A DNA stretch of 35,921 nucleotides from Vibrio tasmaniensis 1F-187 (GCF_000272405.2 NZ_AJZM02000018.1:25410-61330), one strand, 5' to 3'; counted from the first letter of the stretch, positions 14,811-24,222 are shown. Notes: generated from the sequence alone by a model not told the origin. Made by a program: numbers and translations.

Positions 14811-16739
14811 ATGATATCTAAAACGTTTTCTGCTGATGGTGCTTTGGGTAAAGCGATCCCTGGGTTCCAACCTCGACAAGCTCAGCTAGACATGGCTGAA
14901 GCGGTTTCACAGGCTATTGAACAACAGAGCCAATTGGTCGTTGAAGCGGGAACGGGAACAGGTAAGACGTTTGCTTATCTAGTGCCAGCACTGCTGAGTG
15001 GTAAGAAAACGATCATCAGTACGGGGTCTAAAAACCTTCAAGAACAGCTGTTTCACCGAGATTTACCATTGATGGTCGATGCGCTTGGTTTTTATGGTCA
15101 GGTTGCGTTACTCAAAGGCCGTTCAAACTATTTGTGCTTGGACAGGCTCAGTCGTCAAATGATCGAGAGCCATGGCACTCACACCGATCCAACGCTGTTA
15201 GCTCAGTTGGTGAAAGTGCGCAGTTGGTCGTCAGCGACTCAAACTGGCGATTTAGGTGACTGTGATGATATTGCTGAAGATAGCCCGGTCATTCCAACCA
15301 TTACCTCGACTAACGACAACTGCTTAGGCAAAGAGTGCCCAAGCTACACCGATTGCTTTGTGCTGAAGGCGCGTAAAAAAGCGATGGATTCTGATGTTGT
15401 TGTAGTGAACCACCACTTGTTTCTCGCGGATTTAGCGATCAAAGAAACCGGGTTTGGTGAGCTGATACCTGAAGCCGATGTGTTTATCTTCGATGAAGCG
15501 CACCAACTTCCCGATATCGCTAGCCAATACTTCGGACAATCGGTTTCCAGCCGACAGATCCAAGAGCTAGCCAAGGACATTGAAATTGCTTACCGAACTG
15601 AAGCCAAAGACATGCGCCAACTGCAGAAAGTAGGGGATAGGCTCGTTCAATCGTCAGCCGATCTACGCATTGTGCTTGGCGATACGGGCTTTCGCGGTAA
15701 CTGGCGTGAAGCATTGAAGTCAGAGTCGATTGCGAGAGAGTTAGTTCGCTTACAAGATGCGTTGCAATTGGCCGTTGATGTATTGAAATTAGCATTGGGT
15801 CGAAGCCAGTTGTTAGACACGGCTTTCGAGCGTGCAACCATGATTAAGTCGCGTATCGAACGTGTATGTGACGTGTCGATTACTGGTTATTCGTATTGGT
15901 ATGACACCACGCCACGACACTTTGCTTTGCACATCACGCCACTCTCAGTCGCCGACAAATTCCATGAGCAGATTGAGCTAAAACCGGGTGCTTGGGTGTT
16001 TACCTCTGCAACTTTGGCGGTGTCGGACGATTTCGACCATTTCACCTCACGGCTTGGGCTAAAACCGTCAGCACAATTTTCACTACCGAGCCCGTTTGAT
16101 TACCCAAATCAGGCGCGTTTGTGTGTGCCTCGCTATCTACCAGAACCGAATAGCCCGGGCTTAGCGGACAAGCTAGTAAGAATGCTGACCCCTGTGATTG
16201 AGCAAAACCAAGGTCGCTGTTTCTTTTTGTGTACTTCACATAGCATGATGAAAGAGTTGGGGGAGCGATTCCGTGAAACGCTCTCGGTTCCAGTTCTGCT
16301 GCAAGGTGAGACAAGTAAGCAAAAAACCTTAGCCGAATTCATGGAATTAGGTAACGCATTGCTGGTGGCTACTGGCGCTTTCTGGGAGGGGATAGATGTT
16401 AGGGGCGACGCATTAAGCTGTGTTATCATCGATAAATTGCCCTTTACAGCCCCTGATGACCCTTTACTTAAGGCTCGAATCGAGGACTGTAAGTTAAAAG
16501 GGGGTGATCCTTTTGCACAGGTACAGTTGCCAGACGCCGTGATTACCTTGAAACAAGGTGTCGGCCGATTAATACGTGATAAACGTGACAATGGCGCTTT
16601 AATTATTTGCGATAACCGCTTGGTGACCCGCGATTACGGTGGTGTGTTTTTGGCGAGTTTACCGCCTATCCCACGTACCCGTGACTTAGGGATCATTAAA
16701 GAATTCTTAGCTAAAGACCATTCAACCGCTGCTGAGTAA
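14811..16739 (+). CDS. yoaA: DinG-family Fe-S DNA helicase YoaA
   Basis: YoaA is an XPD/DinG-like 5'-3' helicase involved in tolerance of replication-blocking damage; in E. coli it works with the HolC (chi) subunit of DNA polymerase III. The 642-aa protein has Walker A EAGTGTGKT (45-53), the Fe-S cluster cysteines (Cys109 in NYLCLDR, then Cys171, Cys176 and Cys182 in the CLGKECPSYTDC segment), a DEAH box (228-231, FIFDEAHQL), and C-terminal motifs including ATGAFWEGIDV and QGVGRLIRDKRDNG. Four cysteines with correct spacing suggest an intact cluster. Length matches E. coli YoaA. It leads a probable operon with tsaB 59 bp downstream. Confidence 0.93.
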   Translation: MISKTFSADGALGKAIPGFQPRQAQLDMAEAVSQAIEQQSQLVVEAGTGTGKTFAYLVPALLSGKKTIISTGSKNLQEQLFHRDLPLMVDALGFYGQVALLKGRSNYLCLDRLSRQMIESHGTHTDPTLLAQLVKVRSWSSATQTGDLGDCDDIAEDSPVIPTITSTNDNCLGKECPSYTDCFVLKARKKAMDSDVVVVNHHLFLADLAIKETGFGELIPEADVFIFDEAHQLPDIASQYFGQSVSSRQIQELAKDIEIAYRTEAKDMRQLQKVGDRLVQSSADLRIVLGDTGFRGNWREALKSESIARELVRLQDALQLAVDVLKLALGRSQLLDTAFERATMIKSRIERVCDVSITGYSYWYDTTPRHFALHITPLSVADKFHEQIELKPGAWVFTSATLAVSDDFDHFTSRLGLKPSAQFSLPSPFDYPNQARLCVPRYLPEPNSPGLADKLVRMLTPVIEQNQGRCFFLCTSHSMMKELGERFRETLSVPVLLQGETSKQKTLAEFMELGNALLVATGAFWEGIDVRGDALSCVIIDKLPFTAPDDPLLKARIEDCKLKGGDPFAQVQLPDAVITLKQGVGRLIRDKRDNGALIICDNRLVTRDYGGVFLASLPPIPRTRDLGIIKEFLAKDHSTAAE

Positions 16740-16798
16740 TTAGCATTGTTGATCTTAGCCATTATTTTTAGATTAGATAACGAATATTTGAGACACAA

Positions 16799-17500
16799 AT
16801 GAGCGCGAAAATTCTTGCAGTAGATACCGCAACTGAAAACTGTTCAGTTGCACTAGTAATTGGTGACCAGGTGTTCGCACGTAGCGAAGAGGCACCTCGA
16901 GACCATACGAAAAAAATTCTACCTATGGTTGATGAAGTACTGAAAGAAGCGAATGTTGCTTTAACCGATATCGACGCGATCGCGTTTGGCCAAGGCCCGG
17001 GCAGTTTCACGGGTGTACGTATTGGCATTGGTATTGCTCAAGGCTTAGCTTTTGGTGCTGATTTGCCGATGATCGGTGTGTCTACACTGGCAGCGATGGC
17101 GCAAGGCAGCTACCGTAAATTTGGCGAAACTCATGTTGCAACAGCAATTGATGCTCGCATGAGTGAAGTTTACTGGGCTCGTTACAGCCGTGAAGATAAT
17201 GGTCGTTGGACTGCGGTCGATGCGGAATGTGTGACGCCTCCAGGTGAGTTGGCTGAACAGCTTGAAGCGGACTCCAACACATGGGCGAAAGTAGGCACAG
17301 GTTGGGAAGCATATGCAGAGCACATGGACACACTAGCGATCAACACCAAAGCGTGTGAAGTGCTATTCCCAGAAGCTCAAGACATGGCGTTCCTTGCTCA
17401 ATTTGCTTATGCTGAAGGCAAAGCGGTTGCTGCTGAAGAGTCTGAGCCGGTTTACCTACGTGATAAAGTGACTTGGAAAAAACTGCCTGGTCGCGAGTAA
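16799..17500 (+). CDS. tsaB: tRNA t6A biosynthesis protein TsaB
   Basis: TsaB (formerly YeaZ) is the ASKHA-fold partner of TsaD in the TsaBDE complex, which transfers threonylcarbamoyl to A37 of ANN-decoding tRNAs. The 233-aa product shows the family start [17 protein letters not shown], the central [17 protein letters not shown] motif and the C-terminal [11 protein letters not shown] motif. It lacks the metal-binding His residues of TsaD, as expected for the scaffold subunit. The ATG is 59 bp after yoaA and in the same direction, and this adjacency is conserved in E. coli relatives. A hairpin follows the stop. Confidence 0.95.
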   Translation: MSAKILAVDTATENCSVALVIGDQVFARSEEAPRDHTKKILPMVDEVLKEANVALTDIDAIAFGQGPGSFTGVRIGIGIAQGLAFGADLPMIGVSTLAAMAQGSYRKFGETHVATAIDARMSEVYWARYSREDNGRWTAVDAECVTPPGELAEQLEADSNTWAKVGTGWEAYAEHMDTLAINTKACEVLFPEAQDMAFLAQFAYAEGKAVAAEESEPVYLRDKVTWKKLPGRE

Positions 17501-17514
17501 ATACGTATTACTTT

Positions 17515-17540
17515 GGCTCTGCAGTTTATTTTGTAGAGCC
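17515..17540 (+). terminator. Possible weak terminator after tsaB
   Basis: GGCTCTGCA (17515-17523) pairs with TGTAGAGCC (17532-17540), a 9-bp stem with one wobble. The downstream sequence GTTATTAAAATT is only mildly T-rich, so termination may be partial. Confidence 0.4.
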
Positions 17541-17593
17541 GTTATTAAAATTAGATACACAATCATTAAAGTCAGGTAATAAACTCTTTAAGC

Positions 17594-17899
17594 ATGGTTT
17601 CAATCAACGGCTTACCTCCTTCTTCGATAGGCAATACATCTAAAACCAATCGAACCAACAAAAAGAATGAGGTAAAAAAAGGCGATGCAAAGACCTCTGT
17701 TGGTCAGCCAACTAAGGTTGCGAATGCTGTCTCGCATTCTATTCGCCAGGTCAAAGAATCTGAGATTCACAAAGCTCAGGTTCAATATGATCTTCCAGAA
17801 GGGCGCGGACGACGTGCGATGGAAGAGTATATGGATGTGATGAATCAAGCTAAAAAAGAGGAACTTGCAAAGCTAATTGGGGTCGATATTTATATCTAG
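17594..17899 (+). CDS. Hypothetical protein (101 aa) between tsaB and slp
   Basis: I cannot assign a family function. The 101-aa protein has a Ser/Thr/Asn/Lys-rich, probably disordered N-terminal half (IGNTSKTNRTNKKNEVKKG) and a more ordered C-terminal half (KAQVQYDLPEGRGRRAMEEYMDV and a terminal EELAKLIGVDIYI). There is no signal peptide, TM helix or Cys. Vibrio proteins at this locus have sometimes been given ParA-like names in annotation, but no Walker motif is present here, so that label is unsupported. The C-terminal helix and IGVDIYI end look like an interaction motif (inference). The ATG has only a distant AGG (about 16 bp). It lies 93 bp after tsaB and 39 bp before the lipoprotein gene. 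Confidence 0.75.
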   Translation: MVSINGLPPSSIGNTSKTNRTNKKNEVKKGDAKTSVGQPTKVANAVSHSIRQVKESEIHKAQVQYDLPEGRGRRAMEEYMDVMNQAKKEELAKLIGVDIYI

Positions 17900-17938
17900 C
17901 TTTGTGTTTTCATTTATCCTGCTCTAAGGAGCTGCATT

Positions 17939-18499
17939 ATGTATTCTCTCATATCTAAATCTCGCTTATTTTTCCTTGTCGCTTTCTCTACGATGGTGAT
18001 GGGGTGCTCCTCTTTACCTAAAGAACTTAATGCAAACTCAGAACAGGTGGTAACTGACTACCAAGAGTGGGTAAACACACTACCGGATGCCGGTGATGTT
18101 CGTTTGGGTGGCGTGATTGCTAAAGTCACTAATCTGAAAGATAAAACGCGTGTTGAAGTGGTGAACTTACCTATCTCTAGTAGTGGTAAGCCTGATATTG
18201 ATGCCGAACCAAAAGGACGTTTTGTTGGTTACATTGACGGCTATGTTGAACCATTGAACTTTGCTGAGGGTCGTTTAGTTACTTTAGTTGGCACATCAAA
18301 TAGCACTGAAGACGGTATGGTTGGTGAATACCCTTACACTTTCCCAGTCATGAATGTCTACAATCAACGTTTATGGCAGATCACTGAAAGAGTGGTTATT
18401 AATGACTTTGCGCCAACTTACTACTCTTGCCGCAGTTTACATTGTCGCAGCTTTCAAACCATGCCTAAGTCAGGGCGTGTGATTCAAGATGTGCAATAG
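17939..18499 (+). CDS. yeaY: Slp/YeaY family outer-membrane lipoprotein
   Basis: The 186-aa product is a Slp-family lipoprotein. It has a basic-hydrophobic signal peptide (YSLISKSRLFFLVAFSTMV) and a lipobox ending VMGC with Cys23 as the lipidated residue; the following SS does not signal inner-membrane retention, so outer-membrane sorting is likely. The body contains the family-like VRLGGVIAKVTNLKDKTRVEVV segment and a late DGYVEPLNFAEGRLVTLVGT stretch. E. coli has two paralogues, Slp and YeaY; the position just before fadD and rnd favours YeaY. Its molecular function is unknown (Slp is stationary-phase or acid related in E. coli). AGGAG lies seven bases before the ATG. Confidence 0.88.
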   Translation: MYSLISKSRLFFLVAFSTMVMGCSSLPKELNANSEQVVTDYQEWVNTLPDAGDVRLGGVIAKVTNLKDKTRVEVVNLPISSSGKPDIDAEPKGRFVGYIDGYVEPLNFAEGRLVTLVGTSNSTEDGMVGEYPYTFPVMNVYNQRLWQITERVVINDFAPTYYSCRSLHCRSFQTMPKSGRVIQDVQ

Positions 18500-18546
18500 T
18501 CGAACCTTAACTCGACATACCCAATGACAGGGACACCATACTATCA

Positions 18547-19398
18547 ATGATTGAACAGTCATATTCCCTTGCGAGCGGGACACTTGCAACACAACAGATT
18601 GGCAACCCACAAACGACCGTAACGACGGTCGTTTTTATTCATGGCTGGCTAGACAATTCCGCAAGTTTTACTCAGGTCATGCAGCAAGTCTCTAAGCTTT
18701 CTCCAGATACTCACTTGGTTGCGATCGATCTTTTTGGGCACGGTTTCTCGTCGCATAAGTCGGGGAGTTACTACCCATTTCACGACTATATTGATGATTT
18801 GCACCAGCTAGTGACCAAATTATCGCCAAACAGACTGGTGCTGGTAGGACATTCACTTGGTGCATTGATAGCAAGTTGCTATAGTGCCGCCTTTCCTGAA
18901 AATGTGTCAGGATTAATTCAAATTGAAGGTCACGGACCTCTTTCTGAAGCTCCCCACGAAACAGTCTCTCGCTTGAGGGATGGGGTACTTAGTCGTCTTC
19001 GACAGCGAAGAAAGCCTTCACGTCCTCTGGCAAGTCTTGAGGATGCTATTAAGCTGAGAGCTCACGCCAACCAAATTAATGCTGAATTAATCGCTCCTAT
19101 TGTTGAGCGAGGTATTGTCGAGTTTGAGAACTCTTGGCAATGGCGATGCGACCCTAATCTAAAATGTGACTCGTTATATCGAATGTCACAGGCGCACGCT
19201 GAAGCGATTATGGCGGCTATTGAATGCCCTCAATTAATAATCCTAGGGAATGATGGATACCGACATTTGCAGCATAATCGCTACAAATCAGCGCATAGTC
19301 CTCTGAATATAGAGACGATTCCTGGCGGACATCATTGTCATTTAGAGAGCCCAGAGCTAGTTTCAGAGCTAATTCTTGGTGTAGTTAACAAAATTTAA
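18547..19398 (+). CDS. Alpha/beta-fold hydrolase
   Basis: The 283-aa protein is an alpha/beta hydrolase of the esterase/lipase type. It has the oxyanion-hole HGW (32-34, VVFIHGWLDNSASF), a strand motif AIDLFGHGFSS (about 59-69), the nucleophile elbow GHSLG (101-105, Ser103), a probable acid around the late IILGNDGY strand (about 233-240), and a likely catalytic His in PGGHHCHLESPE near the C terminus. No signal peptide is seen, so it should be cytosolic. The substrate is unknown. It sits between the yeaY-like gene and fadD, where E. coli has no such gene. A terminator-like hairpin lies within its first 90 bases. Confidence 0.9.
   Translation: MIEQSYSLASGTLATQQIGNPQTTVTTVVFIHGWLDNSASFTQVMQQVSKLSPDTHLVAIDLFGHGFSSHKSGSYYPFHDYIDDLHQLVTKLSPNRLVLVGHSLGALIASCYSAAFPENVSGLIQIEGHGPLSEAPHETVSRLRDGVLSRLRQRRKPSRPLASLEDAIKLRAHANQINAELIAPIVERGIVEFENSWQWRCDPNLKCDSLYRMSQAHAEAIMAAIECPQLIILGNDGYRHLQHNRYKSAHSPLNIETIPGGHHCHLESPELVSELILGVVNKI
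18612..18636 (+). terminator. Terminator-like hairpin inside the 5' end of the hydrolase gene
   Basis: AACGACCGT (18612-18620), loop AACG, ACGGTCGTT (18625-18633), then T to 18636: a perfect 9-bp stem followed directly by a T-run, starting 66 bases into the hydrolase coding region. It has every feature of an intrinsic terminator but is intragenic. It could end slp transcripts or attenuate the hydrolase, or be coding coincidence; active translation would suppress it. Confidence 0.5.
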
Positions 19399-19504
19399 AC
19401 AAGTGTTTGAGCCTTTTAGTGCTCATGCACTAAAGCTGTGCTGTAATACCGCAATGATAAAAAGCGGCGAAGCAGTCGTCAGCTGATAAACGAGGAGTAA
19501 CATC

Positions 19505-21199
19505 GTGGATAAACCTTGGCTTTCACGTTATCCAAGTGACGTACCAGAAACGATCAACCCAGATCAGTACCAATCTCTCATTGAAATGTTTGAACAGTCG
19601 GTACAGAAGTTCGCCGACCAACCTGCATTCGAGAACATGGGATCGATTATGACATTCCGTAAGCTTGAAGAGCGCAGTCGTGCTTTTGCTGCTTACTTGC
19701 AGAATGATCTAAAACTGAAGAAAGGCGATCGTGTCGCGCTGATGATGCCAAACTTGCTGCAATACCCAATTGCACTGTTTGGTGTACTGCGTGCAGGTAT
19801 GATTGCTGTGAACGTCAACCCACTGTACACGCCTCGCGAACTTGAACACCAACTGAATGACTCTGGTGCAAAGGCGATTGTTATCGTTTCTAACTTTGCG
19901 AGCACACTGGAGAAAGTCGTTGATAAAACTCCGGTTAAACACGTTGTACTCACTAGCCTTGGGCAAATGTTGCCACGAGCGAAAGGTACGATTGTCGACT
20001 TCGTAGTGAAATACGTGAAAGGGATGGTGCCTAAGTACGATCTACCGGGTGCCATTTCATTCAGAAAGGCACTTTACAAAGGCCGTCGTCTTCAATATGT
20101 GAAGCCGTTTATGGCGGGTGATGACATCGCATTCCTACAGTACACAGGTGGTACAACGGGTGTAGCGAAGGGCGCAATTCTAACGCACCGCAATATGATT
20201 GCGAACGTACTTCAAGCGAAAGGGGCATACAGCCCTGTGCTACAAGAAGGCCGTGAATTGGTGGTAACGGCATTGCCGCTTTACCATGTATTTGCACTGA
20301 CAGTGAACTGCTTACTGTTTGTTGAGATGGGTGGTCGTAACCTTTTGATTACTAACCCTCGTGACATTCCTGGCTTTATTAAAGAACTACAAAAAGTTCC
20401 GTTTACCGCGATTACTGGCGTAAACACCTTGTTCAATGCGCTAGTCAATAACGAAGATTTCCACGAGTTGGATTTCAGTAACATGCGTCTGTCTGTTGGC
20501 GGTGGTATGGCGGTTCAGCGCGCTGTTGCTGAGCAATGGAAGAAAGCGACAGGTGTCCACCTACTTGAAGGCTATGGTTTAACTGAATGTGCTCCTTTGG
20601 TCACAGGTAACCCATACGATCTGAAAGACTACACAGGTGCAATCGGCCTACCAGTACCATCAACAGAAGTTCGTATTGTTGATGACGAAGGTAAAGTGGT
20701 GGGCAATGACCAAGTGGGCGAATTGCAGGTCCGTGGTCCTCAAGTGATGCAAGGCTACTGGCAGCGTCCAGAAGCGACCAAAGAAGTGATCGACCAAGAC
20801 GGTTGGTTATCGACAGGTGACATCGTTAAGTTTGATGACGAAGGCTTGTTGTACATCGTAGACCGTAAGAAAGACATGATTCTTGTGTCTGGCTTCAACG
20901 TTTACCCGAACGAGATTGAAGATGTTGTGGCTCTGCATGGCAAAGTGTTAGAAGTTGCGGCTATTGGTCAACCTCATGAAGTGTCAGGTGAGTTAGTTAA
21001 GATTTACGTTGTGAAACGTGACCCTAGCCTAACCAAAGAAGACATTATCGCGCACTGTCGTGAACACCTAACAGGTTACAAGATCCCTAAATTGATTGAG
21101 TTCCGTGAAGAACTACCAAAAACCAATGTAGGCAAAATCTTGCGCCGAGTGCTTCGTGAAGAAAACGACGCAGAGCTTGCCAAACGCGAAAGCGAGTAA
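19505..21199 (+). CDS. fadD: Long-chain-fatty-acid--CoA ligase FadD
   Basis: FadD activates exogenous long-chain fatty acids to acyl-CoA (ATP to AMP plus PPi) at the inner membrane, coupling uptake to beta-oxidation or phospholipid synthesis. The 564-aa protein has the adenylate-forming signatures: P-loop-like [12 protein letters not shown] (from residue 213), [37 protein letters not shown], and [14 protein letters not shown] with the C-terminal catalytic Lys in TNVGKILRR. Length matches E. coli FadD (561 aa). The start is GTG at 19505, supported by GAGGAG seven bases upstream. A terminator follows at 21278. No convincing FadR operator was found in the 106-bp gap upstream. Confidence 0.96.
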   Translation: MDKPWLSRYPSDVPETINPDQYQSLIEMFEQSVQKFADQPAFENMGSIMTFRKLEERSRAFAAYLQNDLKLKKGDRVALMMPNLLQYPIALFGVLRAGMIAVNVNPLYTPRELEHQLNDSGAKAIVIVSNFASTLEKVVDKTPVKHVVLTSLGQMLPRAKGTIVDFVVKYVKGMVPKYDLPGAISFRKALYKGRRLQYVKPFMAGDDIAFLQYTGGTTGVAKGAILTHRNMIANVLQAKGAYSPVLQEGRELVVTALPLYHVFALTVNCLLFVEMGGRNLLITNPRDIPGFIKELQKVPFTAITGVNTLFNALVNNEDFHELDFSNMRLSVGGGMAVQRAVAEQWKKATGVHLLEGYGLTECAPLVTGNPYDLKDYTGAIGLPVPSTEVRIVDDEGKVVGNDQVGELQVRGPQVMQGYWQRPEATKEVIDQDGWLSTGDIVKFDDEGLLYIVDRKKDMILVSGFNVYPNEIEDVVALHGKVLEVAAIGQPHEVSGELVKIYVVKRDPSLTKEDIIAHCREHLTGYKIPKLIEFREELPKTNVGKILRRVLREENDAELAKRESE

Positions 21200-21277
21200 T
21201 GGTCGGGTTTGCGAGAAATTAGCCCTCGAAACCATTCAGGCGCTTAATCTAAGCGAGCGCTGAAAAATGGTGTTAGA

Positions 21278-21304
21278 ATGCCGACAGTTAATGTCGGCAT
21301 TTTT
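21278..21304 (+). terminator. Intrinsic terminator after fadD
   Basis: ATGCCGACA (21278-21286), loop GTTAA, TGTCGGCAT (21292-21300), then TTTT. A perfect 9-bp stem about 80 bp after the fadD stop. It lies within a longer open frame upstream of rnd, which argues that this frame is not translated there. Confidence 0.85.
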
Positions 21305-21341
21305 GTATCCGGCGATCAAAGTAAAATCAGTGAGAGTTTTT

Positions 21342-22460
21342 GTGGATTATCAAATCATTACCCAAGTGAAAGACCTTGAGCGAGTTTGCCAACAAGCACG
21401 TGAAGCCGATGTTGTTATGCTTGATACAGAGTTCGTTCGTACAAGAACCTATTACCCTCAATTAGGCTTAATTCAGTTATTTGATGGTGAAACGCTGTCA
21501 CTGATTGATCCTATTGCTCTTGATGAAATGACCCCGTTTGTTGGGTTATTGAAAGACACTTCAGTACTCAAAGTTTTGCACGCGTGTGGCGAAGATCTAG
21601 AAGTGTTCCAGAACGCATTTGGCTGTACGCCAACGCCAATGGTTGATACGCAGATCATGGCAGCCTTCTTAGGTCATGGTCTTTCAACTGGCTTTGCAGC
21701 TCTCGTTTCAGAGTTTGTAGGCGTTGACCTAGATAAGAGTGAATCTCGCACCGACTGGCTAGCGCGTCCGCTTTCTCAAAAGCAACTCGACTACGCAGCA
21801 GCAGACGTTCACTACTTGATGCCAATGTACAACAAGCTTCTAGAAAAAGTGATGGAAGCGGGCTGGTGGGAAGCGGCGCAGCAAGAGTCTGATTTACAAG
21901 TGGCTAAGCGCATCCGTAAAGCAAACCCAGATAACGCTTACCTTGATATTAAAGGCGCGTGGCAGCTAAAACCTCAGCAGCTAGCTATTTTAAGACCGCT
22001 AGCAACTTGGCGTTTAAAAGAAGCGATTAAGCGTGACTTAGCGCTGAACTTTGTCTTCAAAGAACAAGACCTATGGGCTGTAGCGCGTTTTGCGATGAAA
22101 GACCCTAAGCACATGGAGCAAGAAGGTTTTGATTACCGCTCTGTACGTCGCCATGGCGCTAAAATCAGTTCAATCGTTAAGTTAGCTGAGCATACGCCAG
22201 AAGAAGAATACCCAGCGCCAGTAGAACGTCTAATGGACTACCCAGGTTACAAACAACTCTTCAAAGTGTTGAAAGATGAAGTGAAAACAGCTTCGCAACA
22301 CAGTGGTTTAGCGACTGAATTTTTGGCGTCGAAGAAGCAACTTAACCAAGTGTTAAGCTGGATATGGAAGCACGATCGTAATCCTGAAAAGCTGCCAGAT
22401 GTTATGCAAGGTTGGCGTTTAGATGTGGTTGGCGAGAAGCTAAATAAAGCGATCAAATAA
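21342..22460 (+). CDS. rnd: Ribonuclease D
   Basis: RNase D is a 3'-5' exoribonuclease of the DEDDy family that trims tRNA precursors and other small structured RNAs. The start chosen is GTG at 21342 (MDYQIITQVKD), which gives 372 aa (E. coli 375) and puts the catalytic pair at Asp28 and Glu30 (LDTEFVRTRTYYPQLGL), the same numbers as in E. coli. Further motifs are HACGEDLEVF, MVDTQIMAAF, SRTDWLARPLS and LDYAAADVHYL with the DEDDy Tyr; an HRDC domain follows at about 205-290. The open frame extends back to an ATG at 21267, but that start precedes the fadD terminator and is rejected. The Shine-Dalgarno is modest (GAGAG). Confidence 0.95.
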   Translation: MDYQIITQVKDLERVCQQAREADVVMLDTEFVRTRTYYPQLGLIQLFDGETLSLIDPIALDEMTPFVGLLKDTSVLKVLHACGEDLEVFQNAFGCTPTPMVDTQIMAAFLGHGLSTGFAALVSEFVGVDLDKSESRTDWLARPLSQKQLDYAAADVHYLMPMYNKLLEKVMEAGWWEAAQQESDLQVAKRIRKANPDNAYLDIKGAWQLKPQQLAILRPLATWRLKEAIKRDLALNFVFKEQDLWAVARFAMKDPKHMEQEGFDYRSVRRHGAKISSIVKLAEHTPEEEYPAPVERLMDYPGYKQLFKVLKDEVKTASQHSGLATEFLASKKQLNQVLSWIWKHDRNPEKLPDVMQGWRLDVVGEKLNKAIK

Positions 22461-22495
22461 CCAACGACTGCAATGACATTTCGATGATTCAAAGA

Positions 22496-22523
22496 AAAGC
22501 GACCTAATTAAGGTCGCTTTTTT
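22496..22523. terminator. Terminator between rnd and pfaD (probably bidirectional)
   Basis: AAAGCGACCT (22496-22505), loop AATTA, AGGTCGCTTT (22511-22520), then TTT. A perfect 10-bp stem after rnd. On the minus strand the same hairpin is followed by TTCTTTG, a usable T-rich tail for the pfa operon, whose last stop is about 30 bp away. Confidence 0.88.
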
Positions 22524-22554
22524 ATTTGGTAAAATTTAGCTAGCTACTCGGCAC

Positions 22555-24192
22555 TTAAGCCATTCTTTGCGTCGGCTTCCAGCGTGCTAGTTCCGGATCA
22601 AGCTTGATACCTTGTGAGGTCAGCAGGTTAACACGAGCTAAGTAAGCTGCACCGTGCATCAGATGCTTAGCAAGATCAACGGCATTACGCTTCTGGTAAT
22701 CATCTAGATAGCTGTCTTTTGCCCATGCGTTGAATGCGCCAAGTGCAGGACCTGCCCATACTTGGTAATCCATCTCACGGCCTTGTTCACCTGTGTTTGA
22801 CCAACGACTTGAAAGACCCAAGTACCAACGGAAAATCAACGCCATTTTACGTTTCGGGTTACCTTCAGCACGCTCGATCTGTTTAGGATCGCGCTCGTTA
22901 AAGTGCGCCACAGTCCCCGCCCAAATGTCATCCAGTGTTGAACGGAATACTTGCTTCTCAAGCTTCAGACGCTCTTCTACTGGAATCGCTTCAATTGAGT
23001 CGTAGCGAGTGTAAAGTTCATACAACTTGTTCGCACGCATTGGGAATAAAGTGCCGCGCTTAACCACTTGCAGTTTCACGCCCATTTCGAACATGTCTGC
23101 TGCCGGAGCCATAGTCACGTCAGCCATTTCAGTTGTCGAAAGCAGCTTACGTGTGTGTTCGCTCGCGCCAGCCTCAACACACGCTTGGTTGATTGAACCG
23201 GTAACAATGTAAGCAGCACCCATGTTAAACGTCGCTAGAGCCGCGTCAGGCGTGCCTACGCCACCACCACAACCGACACGTAGCGGAGTTTTGAATTGGT
23301 ACTGTGCTTGGGTTTGTTCTTTCAGTGCAAGAATCGTTGGCAGCAGGGTAACCAGTGGACGGTTATCGGTATGACCACCAGAATCGGCTTCTGCGGTAAT
23401 GTCATCAGCCATAGGAACCAGCTGTGCCAGTTCCATCTGTTCTGCTGTGATTCGACCTTCATCAACCAAAGCTTGCAGCATTTTAACTGGAGCTGGTTGC
23501 ATGAACTTACTTGCAACTTCAGTACGGCTTACCTTAGCAATAACCTTGTTGCCAATCTGAATCTCACCTTGTGCATCGCGGCTAAGGCCCGCGGCACGGT
23601 AGTGAACGATCTGCGGTGTTAGGCCTAAGAAGGCAGAAGCCTCAACCGTTTTCACTTTGTGTTTCAAAAATAGCTCTACACTGCCGCGCTCTAGAGCGGG
23701 TTCGCTTGGGCTGTGAATCAGGTTAAACGCATAAGGACCGTTTGGCAGTGCTGCTTGAATACGGTTGATCGCTTGCTCAACGCGAGACGGGATTAAGCCC
23801 GCCGCGCCAAATGAACAAAGAATGCCAGCTTGGCCAAGCGCAATCACTAACTCTTCAGATGAAATGCCGTTTGCCATTGCGCCCGCATAGTAAGCGTATT
23901 TCACGCCGTGACAGCGACGAAAATCTTCGTCGCCTAGGCTTTGTGTACCAAGTGCAGGAGCAAAGGCGCTAACAGGTTGGCTGTTCGCTGAGCTTGCTGA
24001 ATCGCCCGATGCAATCTCTGCTTGTTGGCTAACACCTAACCCTTTTTCTGGGTGGTTCACGACGTAACAAGCAAGGCTTAAGTCTTTCAATATTGTCGAC
24101 ATTGCTGCGTTATCAAAGCGAGTTGTGCTCTCTTCGATCTGCCAAGGCCACGGAGATAGCTTTTCGTTATTGATTGTAGTTTGAGTTGTCAT
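22555..24192 (-). CDS. pfaD: PUFA synthase subunit PfaD (enoyl reductase)
   Basis: PfaD is the trans-acting FMN-dependent enoyl reductase of the bacterial polyunsaturated fatty acid synthase, related to 2-nitropropane dioxygenase TIM-barrel enzymes. The 545-aa product has the family features: a start rich in PWPWQIEE, the barrel segments GQAGILCSFGAAGLIPSRVEQAI, LRVGCGGGVGTPDAALATFNMGAAYIVTGSINQACVEAG (phosphate-binding region) and the C-terminal WYLGLSSRWSNTGEQGREMDYQVWAGPALGAFN. Length is normal. It is the last gene of the pfaABCD operon, 30 bp after pfaC, with a good AGGAAAG Shine-Dalgarno. In the pathway it reduces selected double bonds, helping to set the final product (EPA or DHA type). 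Confidence 0.95.
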   Translation of the reverse strand: MTTQTTINNEKLSPWPWQIEESTTRFDNAAMSTILKDLSLACYVVNHPEKGLGVSQQAEIASGDSASSANSQPVSAFAPALGTQSLGDEDFRRCHGVKYAYYAGAMANGISSEELVIALGQAGILCSFGAAGLIPSRVEQAINRIQAALPNGPYAFNLIHSPSEPALERGSVELFLKHKVKTVEASAFLGLTPQIVHYRAAGLSRDAQGEIQIGNKVIAKVSRTEVASKFMQPAPVKMLQALVDEGRITAEQMELAQLVPMADDITAEADSGGHTDNRPLVTLLPTILALKEQTQAQYQFKTPLRVGCGGGVGTPDAALATFNMGAAYIVTGSINQACVEAGASEHTRKLLSTTEMADVTMAPAADMFEMGVKLQVVKRGTLFPMRANKLYELYTRYDSIEAIPVEERLKLEKQVFRSTLDDIWAGTVAHFNERDPKQIERAEGNPKRKMALIFRWYLGLSSRWSNTGEQGREMDYQVWAGPALGAFNAWAKDSYLDDYQKRNAVDLAKHLMHGAAYLARVNLLTSQGIKLDPELARWKPTQRMA

Positions 24193-24222
24193 ACTAAATT
24201 CTTTCCTAGTTCTCTGTCAGGC

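Noticed and set aside
16133..16591. 152-aa minus-strand frame within yoaA
   Set aside because: Antisense shadow of conserved helicase motifs; no recognisable family or independent signals.
19399..19504. FadR operator upstream of fadD
   Set aside because: No stretch matches the ACTGGTC-N-GACCAGT-like consensus well enough; GTCGTCAGCTG is too poor.
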